Source: Tritrichomonas foetus
Lineage: Eukaryota; Parabasalia; Tritrichomonadida; Tritrichomonadidae
NCBI GenBank assembly: GCA_001839685.1
Contig: MLAK01001248.1
Coordinates: forward strand, 82,648-146,647
Direction of reading: 5' to 3'
DNA: 64,000 bases
Each line of letters begins with the position of its first letter. Position 1 is the first letter of the stretch. The position numbers and the translations under genes are program-made. The notes beneath the pieces were generated by a model. It saw nothing but the letters and a program-made list of their open reading frames with translations, was not told where the DNA came from and did not search any database. Shown here one piece after another: positions 41,597-51,300 of the stretch.

Positions 41597-43183
41597 ATGA
41601 ATTCATTCACCAAACCTGAAAGCATGGAGATTGAAAATATTAGCACTCATAATGATAGTATTCACAAAATATTTTATCATTCCTTATCAAGAATTAATTT
41701 TATTCATTATCTAAAAAACTTTACATTTTTTATTGTTTTTCGGAATTGTGATCAAATTGATGAAAAAGCTGAATTTACTCAACAAAACAAATTATCTACC
41801 ACTAAAATGTTAGAATTTAAAGTATCTCGATTTGTTGCAGATTTGGTTTCACCTATTGTAAACAACTTTCATAAAGTTGATCACACGATTGATAGTTTTG
41901 AAGTTCAAATTGATTTAACACTTTTCAGAGAAGATTATGATAAAGAAGATTTTTCAATTTCTGAATTTCATAGTTATCTAAATGATATTTTTTACAATTG
42001 GGGAAAACTTTCAAATAAAACTGATTCTTCTAAATCTCAAAAACACATGAAACTTGTTTACTTAACATTGTTTTTTCTGGGAAATAAAGAATACTTCTCA
42101 GAAATATATAATATTGACTCAATTGGAACCAATAAGCTTAATTCTCAAAATGTTTTTCAACATTTACAAAAGAAGCAAAATTATTATGCATTTTTGACAA
42201 GAACTCAAGCAAATCCTGTTTTACATAATGATGATGATAATAGATTTCTGCATAAAACTTTTTACAACAAAATATACTTCGAAGATGAAATTAATTTCAT
42301 TTCGAGGCACTTTTATTCTATTGAAGTTGATAAATTGGAAATAATGCCAGCTGAAATCATTTTTGATATAGTAAGTAATAAAAATTTATGTTTGGAAAAT
42401 GAAACACAATTATATTTATTTATCAAAAGGATGATTTCAATTTCATCTGATTATTATTCATTGCTATCATTTGTTGATTTCACGTATTTAAGTAATGATG
42501 ATATATATGATTTTATTTCTTCATTTAATATTGAGTATCTTAATTCATCAATTTGGTCAAGAATATGTTTATATTCAGATCATAATCATAAGTATATACC
42601 GAAAAATATTCATGATCATAATAAACGATATAATCAAAATTCTAGTTTTTATATTCCTTTCACAGATTTAAGCAAACAATATATGAATGGAGTTACATCA
42701 TTTTTAGCAAATTATCATCATGGTAATAACTATGACACAGAAATAATTGGCATTGAAGCATCAACACATGAAGGTGGAGATTTATATGACCTTGTTAGTC
42801 AAGCAATTGGTAGTGATTTTTACAGAGAGAATGAGAAAAACTCTTGGATTCTGTTCGATTTCAAGAACTACAGAATCAATCTAGAATATTATTCTATACG
42901 ATCATATAAAGCGGAAAAATATGGTCATCATCCAAGAAATTGGGTCATGGAAGCCTCAAATGATAAAAAAGCATGGAAAACAATTGATGAACGAGCTAAT
43001 GACACTTCTTTAAACGGTTCCAGCTTGCTTTCATCATTTGAAATTAAAGATAATGCTAATAATAATTGTTCGCGTTATCTGAGAATTCATCTTACTGGGA
43101 AGAATTGGAATGATCAATTTTATTTGGATATTTCTTCAATAGAGTTCTATGGGACCCTCCTATCAGATCAATCTATGTCATAG
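41597..43183 (+). CDS. BTB/BACK-like protein with C-terminal discoidin (F5/8C) domain
   Basis: 528 residues. The N-terminal 100 residues (LKNFTFFIVF...FKVSRFVADLVSPIVNNFHKVDHTIDSFEVQ) follow the degenerate BTB-like pattern common in trichomonads. A helical BACK-like part includes MPAEIIFDIVSNKNLCLENETQLYLFI. Residues about 365-520 form a discoidin domain ending in WILFDFKNYRINLEYYSIRSY, NWVMEASNDKKAWKTIDE and YLRIHLTGKNW...DISSIEFYG. There is no signal peptide, so the discoidin domain is presumably intracellular. Such proteins form large families in these organisms. The function is unknown; ubiquitin-ligase adaptor or ligand recognition is inference. Confidence 0.85.
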   Translation: MNSFTKPESMEIENISTHNDSIHKIFYHSLSRINFIHYLKNFTFFIVFRNCDQIDEKAEFTQQNKLSTTKMLEFKVSRFVADLVSPIVNNFHKVDHTIDSFEVQIDLTLFREDYDKEDFSISEFHSYLNDIFYNWGKLSNKTDSSKSQKHMKLVYLTLFFLGNKEYFSEIYNIDSIGTNKLNSQNVFQHLQKKQNYYAFLTRTQANPVLHNDDDNRFLHKTFYNKIYFEDEINFISRHFYSIEVDKLEIMPAEIIFDIVSNKNLCLENETQLYLFIKRMISISSDYYSLLSFVDFTYLSNDDIYDFISSFNIEYLNSSIWSRICLYSDHNHKYIPKNIHDHNKRYNQNSSFYIPFTDLSKQYMNGVTSFLANYHHGNNYDTEIIGIEASTHEGGDLYDLVSQAIGSDFYRENEKNSWILFDFKNYRINLEYYSIRSYKAEKYGHHPRNWVMEASNDKKAWKTIDERANDTSLNGSSLLSSFEIKDNANNNCSRYLRIHLTGKNWNDQFYLDISSIEFYGTLLSDQSMS

Positions 43184-43423
43184 ATGTAATTTGACAAAAA
43201 AATCATTTCATTAAAAAGTCTGATAATTAGTGTTTCGATATTATAAAATAAACATATTGATATATATATAATTTTGATGAAAGTTATGTAGGCCAAGTTG
43301 ATGTTGTGTCAACCTTTTCGACAAAAAATGAAAGCAAAGAATGGATGAAAAATTAACCGAATAAAACAAAGTTTAATAACAAAAATAAAAAACAAGAAAA
43401 AACAACCAAATGGTTATAAAATG

Positions 43424-46400
43424 TCATGACTTCGGTTGAGGTGGTGCTGTATTTGTTTGCTGATCTTCAAAGAGCTCCTTCCATTTTTCAAGATTTGATT
43501 TCACAGCTTCAACATTAACTTCAAGTTCTGGAAAGATTCTTGCAATTGCAGAATACAAAGGTATACAAATATAATTATAGAAACCGATTTGGCCTTTTGG
43601 TTTGTTACAGTTCTTTCTATCATTCAAAGGTGATGATATTTCCAGGCCACCTTGTAATTCCAAATCACCTTGTCTCCAAAATTCTTCTGTCAGAATTTCA
43701 CACCATTTATCTGCAATTTCAAATGGTCTTGAAACATTAGAAATATCTGCAACTTTCATTAACATCGTCATAGCCATGATTCTATGTGATGTATTTGCTA
43801 AGTTAATTGGACCTTGATCCATAATATCATTTGCATTTTTTACAAGTTTAAAGTGATGCGCCATATCAGTTGCAAGAATCATTTGGATAATCCAATTCCA
43901 GATGTTCTTCAGTTCGTTTGGCTGTAAAGCGTGGAAAATATTGCATTCATCTAATGAAATAATATGAATTGCTAATTCGCAGTGATGAGTTTCCATAACG
44001 CTTTGATCTTTATATAAAATACCAAGTGGAGTCTTTGCATTAACATTATAAACATTATTAAGGCCTTCATGGCCAATATCATGGCAAATTGAAGCAACAC
44101 ATATTGCAAGCAATTCTAAGCCTGTTAAAACGTTGTCAAAACTTGCTTTATGAATTTGATATGCGAAATACTGAAGAACATCAATAGCATGAATCCAATT
44201 ATGATAAGGTGGTTCATTATACATTGATCGAAGTTTATATAAAAATGTGAAAAACAATTCGTTCGGAATTTGAAAACGTTCAAGCAAATTAAATGCGTTA
44301 AAAACAGCAAATGCAACTTTAAATAATCCGATTCCATTATATTCAATACAAAAGAAATTTAATTCAAAGATTTGTTTTTGTTTTTCTTGTGGTAAAACTA
44401 ATTTCATTGGGGTTTTATAAGACTTTCTTTCATAATCTCCAATCCATTTACTCATTTCGATTTCTGCAAGACCTCTTTCTGTGATTTCTTTTAATTGTTT
44501 CTTCTCAAGAGCCGCAGAAATATAAACTGCAAAATTTTCCATTAATTCCATGTCATCTTTAGTAAATACTCCTTCTGTTTTATTAATTAATTCTGCCACA
44601 CCTAAAACTTTCCCATCTGATGAAAGAACGGGAACTGATAAAACTGATCTTGTTCGAAAACCAGTGTTGAAATCAATTAATTTATTAAATCGTGGATCAT
44701 GATAAGGATCATTTACAAAAATGCTTTCTTTTTTATTGGCTGAAGTTGCAGCAATTCCATTTTTCAATGGAATGGTTAAAGGCATTGAACCACCATCAGC
44801 CAAATAAGTTGTTAAAGCACCAACAACTTCATCCAAAAGGAAGAGTGATGCTCGGTCAGCGCCAATTACTTTTTTAGCATTTTGTAAGATATCATTTAAA
44901 ATAGATTTGATATTCTTTGAAGTGTTAAAGACATTAGAAATTGATGAATAGGCTGTTAACTGTGCAGTTGATTCAAACGAAACGTCATATAATTTCTGAT
45001 TTTCTATTAAAAGTCCACAATATTGACCAAATAATGAAAGATACGATAAATCATTATTCGAAAATGGTTTTCCATCTCTCTTATTTAATAATTGAATCAC
45101 ACCAATAACCTCTTTTCTATTATTAAAAACCGGTGCTGAAACCATAGTTTTTGTTTTATAGCCAAATTCGAGATCGAAAGAAGTATCAAATATCAATTCT
45201 TCATAAGCATCTGAAATATTAAAAAGTTTGCCAGTTCTATAAGTCTCACCAACAATTTTATCATCTAAAGATTTGATTACTTCAGATTTCATTGAAGTAG
45301 CAACCAAAGATACTAAAACTGATCTTCTTTTATCATAAGTAAACAACATAGTTCTATCTGAATTAGTCAAACCTTCAATATTTTCAACAGATTCTTTAAC
45401 AATTTCTTTAATAGTTGATCCTTCAGAAAGCATACTATTAATTTTCTTCATATATTCAACACAGCGATGCTCGGCATCATTTCTATTATCAGATTTACCA
45501 GAATTTGAATATTTTTCATTATTATCTAAAGCCATAACTAAATATGGTGCAAGATCTCTTAAATTTTGTTCATCTTGAGTTGTAAAAACTGGAATATCTT
45601 TTCGTCCTCGAATAACAACGGCATATTTTAATCGTTGCTTCATATCAACTAAAGGTACTGCTAAAACTGATTCAACTTCACTTCCATCAATTTCTTGATA
45701 ATAGCTACTCTGTAATTTATTTTCTGCGCAGTTAATTGTACAACCTTTCAAAATGGATTCACCAGCAACGCCGGCTTTTGTAATATCAACAACAGTGACT
45801 GATCGACGAAACATTTCTAAAATTTTCGTGCTTTCATTATAACGCCAAATTTCACATCTTGAGCAATTGAACAAATCTGGAATCTTTCTTTGGAATAAAA
45901 TCAAATATTGTTCAATTTCCATGAGTTGATTTAATTCCAAACATTGTTTATGAGGAAATTTTTGATTATAAAGCCAAGGACTAAAAACTTTGAATTTTTT
46001 AATGAAAAACTGAATGAAAAGTTCATCTTCTTCATCAAAAAATGGATCTTTTGAATCACGAGTGACTTCAACAACCGAACAGACATTATTGTTAGAATCC
46101 CATAAAGGAAAAAGAATTACTGGTGTACCTGGTGGAGTAAGAAGTGTGTCGATTTCATCATTATAAGCGGAATGCTGGGCACAATTTGGAGCTTTAATAA
46201 CTTCACGTGCGAAAAAAGTGAAGCCAACTAAGCCATCTGAATGTTTCACTGTTCGGTGAACTCTGTCTGAATATAAAACATGAAGTGATGGAATGTCTTG
46301 CCAAAAAGTGACAGTTGATGCTTTTAATTGAAGTGAAATTGTTTCTTCAATTGCCGAATAAAGTGGCATGGTTGATGAATTTAATAAAAATGCTTCTAAA

Positions 46401-46804
46401 ACTGATTCATGTCTTAAATACTTATCATTTGATATATTGCTTAAACTATGAGATGACCGGGTTCTGAAGAAATTATTTTTCATTAATTTATTCTGTGGAT
46501 TATTGCCGTAATTGCTGTTTGCTGTTGAAGCATAATTATTAATATTCAAATTTGAATAATTATTAAAATTGTTTGGGTTGTTATTTGAGTATCTTAAATG
46601 TGGCAAATTGTCCATAACCGTTGGCGATTTTACCCTTTGACTGGGAGGGCTTGCTGCGGTGATTGGATTGAGTCCTGATGTACGCGCTAATTGGCTGTAA
46701 GTTGTAATTCCGCGAATGTAGGGAGATTGAGGATTTGGAATTGTGTTTAAATGTGATGTTCGGATTCGTTTATTTGATTTCGGGGAGGATTGACGAGATT
46801 TCAT
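43424..46804 (-). CDS. Cyclic nucleotide phosphodiesterase with multiple GAF domains
   Basis: 1,126 residues. The first 140 residues are Asn/Ser-rich and basic. Four GAF-like domains follow (about 145-280, 300-425, 450-610, 640-790). The last two are clearest, with VSAPVFNNRKEVIGVIQLLNKRDG and LSVPVLSSDGKVLGVAELINKTEG. The C-terminal 270 residues are a class I PDE catalytic domain: YHNWIHAIDV near 865, the metal site HDIGHEGLNN near 907, ATDMAHHF near 975, and a further Asp in KVADISNVSRP. It hydrolyses cAMP and/or cGMP. GAF domains usually bind cyclic nucleotides and regulate such enzymes. No membrane segment is seen. Confidence 0.95.
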   Translation of the reverse strand: MKSRQSSPKSNKRIRTSHLNTIPNPQSPYIRGITTYSQLARTSGLNPITAASPPSQRVKSPTVMDNLPHLRYSNNNPNNFNNYSNLNINNYASTANSNYGNNPQNKLMKNNFFRTRSSHSLSNISNDKYLRHESVLEAFLLNSSTMPLYSAIEETISLQLKASTVTFWQDIPSLHVLYSDRVHRTVKHSDGLVGFTFFAREVIKAPNCAQHSAYNDEIDTLLTPPGTPVILFPLWDSNNNVCSVVEVTRDSKDPFFDEEDELFIQFFIKKFKVFSPWLYNQKFPHKQCLELNQLMEIEQYLILFQRKIPDLFNCSRCEIWRYNESTKILEMFRRSVTVVDITKAGVAGESILKGCTINCAENKLQSSYYQEIDGSEVESVLAVPLVDMKQRLKYAVVIRGRKDIPVFTTQDEQNLRDLAPYLVMALDNNEKYSNSGKSDNRNDAEHRCVEYMKKINSMLSEGSTIKEIVKESVENIEGLTNSDRTMLFTYDKRRSVLVSLVATSMKSEVIKSLDDKIVGETYRTGKLFNISDAYEELIFDTSFDLEFGYKTKTMVSAPVFNNRKEVIGVIQLLNKRDGKPFSNNDLSYLSLFGQYCGLLIENQKLYDVSFESTAQLTAYSSISNVFNTSKNIKSILNDILQNAKKVIGADRASLFLLDEVVGALTTYLADGGSMPLTIPLKNGIAATSANKKESIFVNDPYHDPRFNKLIDFNTGFRTRSVLSVPVLSSDGKVLGVAELINKTEGVFTKDDMELMENFAVYISAALEKKQLKEITERGLAEIEMSKWIGDYERKSYKTPMKLVLPQEKQKQIFELNFFCIEYNGIGLFKVAFAVFNAFNLLERFQIPNELFFTFLYKLRSMYNEPPYHNWIHAIDVLQYFAYQIHKASFDNVLTGLELLAICVASICHDIGHEGLNNVYNVNAKTPLGILYKDQSVMETHHCELAIHIISLDECNIFHALQPNELKNIWNWIIQMILATDMAHHFKLVKNANDIMDQGPINLANTSHRIMAMTMLMKVADISNVSRPFEIADKWCEILTEEFWRQGDLELQGGLEISSPLNDRKNCNKPKGQIGFYNYICIPLYSAIARIFPELEVNVEAVKSNLEKWKELFEDQQTNTAPPQPKS

Positions 46805-48338
46805 AATCTGTTATAAATTGTTAACAAAAAAAATTGTTGATCTTTTTTTCCTCTCAATTGAGGGATTTAAAAAGTTAGATTTCATATAGAAAAATTAAAT
46901 ATTTTAACGAATTATTGATGATTGAATATGTATGAAATTTTATGGATCAGAACTTTTTAATAGTTTTAGATGTATACAAACTAACTAGCTCTAGATGTAG
47001 AAGACTATTGAGAGATCTAAATGAATAATTGTTGATATTATNGTCATCTAAAAATTATTTAATTGTAATCCTATTAATAATATATAAATATTATAATTTA
47101 AAAATCAAGATACAGAGAAAACCAAATCCATAAAAAAATTGTGAGAAAAAAATAAACCCCACAGAAATTTCTGAGAATTATTGAGATAAAAAGTGATTTT
47201 ATAGCATTAATATCTTGATTATTTCTTATCATAAATCGTGCTTTTTATTATCATATGACCCTCCATCGAAAATTATAATGTTTTCCAAAATACAAAAATG
47301 AAGTATAAAAAAAAAAATATTAATAATTTTGATATAAATAAAAAAAATTTAGGCATCAATGAGAAGATTACGAATGTTTTGCCATCTAAATGGCGAGTCA
47401 TCAGAAAATTCACTTGGCATCGAGTCTGGAAAAAAACATATTGGATTCCATTTTTCTTGATTTGGTCTTTCAATCGTTGTATCTGTATCCCTGCTTGAGA
47501 ATGTGCTGTTGAGGACTGCCAGTCTATTTTCTTCATATACTAAAATTTTATGACAGAAAAGATTTCAATACATTCATATTTGTCAAATGGAAATTGAATG
47601 AATTCAACATCACTGAGTTAAAACTATCAAAATTTTCGCGATTTTTAATTAAAAATCGATAGAAGAAGTGTAAATAGAATTATGGGAAGCAGTATTATAA
47701 TCTTTGTGATTCTTGGAAAAAAAGCTTCTCACAATTTTTTTTTAGGCTTTCTCCAAAATCGCTCTTTTTTCGGTTTAATTGTTGCAAAATTTCAAAACTA
47801 TGAATAAATATGGCTCATAACTATAAAAAATAGATTTAACAATTGACTGAAAGCTGTTCACCCGAAAACTGAAACAATAGCTTCTTCAGAATCATTTTCG
47901 AAATATTTTTGAATTCGGCCATTTGCGAAGTTTGCGATAAGGGAAATTTTCGTCATTCTTTTAGCTATTTGGGTTTTGATTTTTGACTGATGGTATTAAG
48001 TAATACTGATGATAAGGATCATTTTAGTGATTTCGTACGTTAAGACTATTTGGTTTGTATACATCTATAGTTTTAAAATAATGAGTTGAATAAATTCGTT
48101 TATTAGTATTGAATTATTTCTAAGAATAAAGAAAGCTTCTCTCATTGAAAAGTCTATCATTCATTTGATTTTCGTCCACTTCAGATAATCATCAGAAATG
48201 AGGATTTTTAATCAAAGAAGGAATCGAACCCATTTTCCAAATAAGATCGCAAATAACAAAAAATATCTATATTATCACGTCTTTCTTTATTAACAAACAT
48301 TTTCTATCATTAATTACATAAATATTAAAATCAAAAAA
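46805..48338. other. Intergenic region with one ATG-less coding-like frame
   Basis: 1.5 kb. One ambiguous base lies at 47042. On the minus strand an open frame without ATG (47349 to about 47561) has protein-like composition (listed separately). The rest shows nothing. Confidence 0.5.
47349..47561 (-). pseudogene. ATG-less open frame with protein-like composition
   Basis: On the minus strand this frame reads about 70 codons, including EENRLAVLNSTFSSRDTDTT and PSEFSDDSPFRWQNIRNLL, and ends in TAA. It has no in-frame ATG. An overlapping frame does start with ATG at 47536 but is less protein-like. It may be a pseudogene tail or an exon. No trichomonad 3' splice motif (ACTAACACACAG) is seen upstream. 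Confidence 0.3.
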
Positions 48339-51300
48339 TTAAATTTTTCGTGCTTTGATCTTTTTGTGATCATCAATCACACAATCCACAAGTTCATCAG
48401 GTACAAAAGAAGAAATCATCATGAAATCGTCCAAGGTGAAATCATCTATAGTTCTATCCCATAGTTTTCCTTGTGGTCTAATTTCATATTTTATGGCTGC
48501 GGCTCTTCTAAATCGTTTTCCTGGTCGTGTATCGAAACGATTCTGGTTGTCAGTTGGTGCAATAATCGCCTTCAGATTTCCTGTTTCAAATTGCTGACCA
48601 AATTGATATTGAAGTGCAACAGCTTTATAATCTGCAGCTCCATTCATCCAATCCAAGTCGATATAATGAACAGTCATACTTGGATCAGCTGGTTGTTTAC
48701 CAAGTCTGCTCTTTTGGAGCTTTGAATCAAGATATCTTTTCTCTTCTTCGGCAGTTTTTTCAATACTGTTCAAAATGATTGGTGCATATTGTGCATTTTC
48801 TTGCATTAAATATAAAAGTTCATCTGCGGCAGCTCGAGTGTTCTTTCTTCGTGAATATCGAACATAAGTAGATTGTAACTGTTTGTAAAATAATGCGGGA
48901 TCTTGTTTCTCGTTTTCATATAGTCCAACAAAGGTAGGTTTCTTACGAAGCATTCTTGCACGTTTTCGCAGTCGATTAAATTCATCTGAATCATCTTGTG
49001 CAGATGCCATCATTTGAATTAATTGACCAACAATACTTCTCATGTTTGAATAGGTACTATTGATATCTTCCATTTCATGGGCTTTATGTTTCATTTCAGA
49101 AGCTTGTGATATCGTTGAAGATGTTGAAGAGATAGATCTTCCTGTATTAGTATCAAAATCACAACTATTCATATGCATGTTCAAAAGTTGTTTTTGTCTT
49201 AAGTTTCTGATTCGTTGAAGATCAAGTGGTTCTTCAATAATGCCACGTTTACCACCAGAGAAAGAAACAACAGTTTGTTCACCTTTTTTATTATCACAAT
49301 TATATGCATTGTTTTCATATTCATTGAAACTATTTAATTTTGTATATTTTGTTGAATTCCTTGGTGGAACTTTTCCATTGTAATTAGTAACAAGGCGTCT
49401 CTCGAATAACTCTGATTCAGTTGGTGATGGTAATTGACCCATTGGCTTCCTTTTATATAAAGGAACAGAACTCATTGTATTTTTACTTTTATTTCGATGA
49501 TTAATAACAGTTTTGCCGTCATTGAAAATAACTTGATTTAAGTCTTTATCTTCACCAATAGCTTGTCTCATTGAATTTGTGAATTCATGTTCATGTGAAA
49601 TGACATTTAGTTTTCCTTTTTCAGCTAATTTAGCAAGCCTGTTTTTCTTAGTTGTCATTTTTGGTTTGAAAAGTGGATAAAATTTGGGTGGTTGCCATAA
49701 TTTTCTTTTCATTATCTTATTTTTCTTCTTCTTTTCAGGAGTTTCTTCAAATTCATATTCGTCTTCATCAACATCAACAAGCATGTCATCATCTTCATTT
49801 TTCAAGCTCTTTTTCACATAAGAAAACACAAGTTTATCAACAACATTCATTGCATCACCAAAATCTTGATCATCTTCACCTTCATCGAGTGCAACGAATG
49901 GTGTCATTGAACTATTCTGACTTCTTCTGCTTTTACTTGTATGTTTATTGACATCAGATGATGATAATTTGGTATTTCCAATTTTTTCTTCTTCAGCGAA
50001 GATGTCAATTGCACTTTCACTAATTTCTTCTTCTTCTTCTCGTTTTTCTTCTTCTTCTTCATTTATTTCCCCATCAGGAATTTCAGAAACTGGGGGTCTT
50101 TCTCTGAAATAATCTTCTAGATCTTCACTTGATGAAGAAGACGCAGAAGAAGGAATTACTTCTTCTTCAATAACAATTTCACCATTCGAGACAAATCCGT
50201 TAATGACATTTCCTTCTTGATCAACAATGGTTCCATCTGGTGTAATTGTTGCCCCTTCAACTTTTTTCATCACTTTTTTAATGACTTTGGTTTTCTTTTT
50301 AGGTGGAGTCACAATTGGTCGATATCTTCGACTGTGTGTAATAGCATTAAACTTTGGGGATTCTAAAGCAGCAGTGGATGGATGAGCGGCTGTTTCTTCT
50401 TTTGGGGTTGTTGGATTTTTTAGTTGTTCTCCCTTGGGTGTTAACTTGCCTTTTGAAGGTTGAGCAAAACTTTTCTTTGTTGGTATTGGTTGTTGTTTTT
50501 GAGGTTGTTGTGATTTTAGAGCCTTTTGGCCTGGCTTTTGTAGTTGCTTTGAAGCTTGAGAAGGAGATTTTTGTGGTTTTATTTTAGTATTTTGAGGGTG
50601 GTTATTTTTTGGTTTAGGTTTTTTAGCCTTTGGTTTAGGTTTTTTACGTTTATTTTTGGCTGTTTTCTTTCTTTGTTTCGTTTCTTCATCTTCTTCATAT
50701 TCATAATCATAATCATATTCATATTCTTTTTCGTCGTCGTGTTCTTCTTCTTCATAAAATTCATCTTCACCTTCAGCATCATTTTTTCCTGTAAATAGAA
50801 CATTTCGTCCATTTTGAATTGGTTGTTGTTGTTGTTGTTGTTGTTTAAATGTGACATTTTTACGTGTTTCAGGTTCTTCTTCATCTTTTTCCTTATCTTG
50901 GTGATAGGCCTCCATTAAACTCGAAATCGGCATAATAGTTTCATGAGTCTTAATTCCTGGCACTGATGATTCATTTTTCTGATAATTGAGTTCTTGAAGA
51001 AGTTTTCGTCGAAGATTAGCCATTGGAATTGAAATATGATCTCGTGAATTTTTTCCAAACAAAATTTCCATGAAAATACCAAACTTTTTCATTGCTTTTG
51101 GTGATTTTGGAGCTCCAGAAGGTAATGTTCCTTGAATGATGACCTCATCAAAAGTATCTTTCAATCCGGCTACTCCCTTTTCATCAGTTTTCTCATTATT
51201 TGATGAATCTCGATGACTTTTTATGTGTTTTCTTCCTGTTTCTCCTGTTTCTTCATCAACTTCATCGTAATCGGAATCTTCATTTACGTACTCGGTTTCT

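Noticed and set aside
48220..48231. GGGTTCGATTCC on the minus strand, a B-box-like tRNA T-arm
   Set aside because: The flanks do not form a T-stem and no A-box, anticodon arm or acceptor stem can be drawn.
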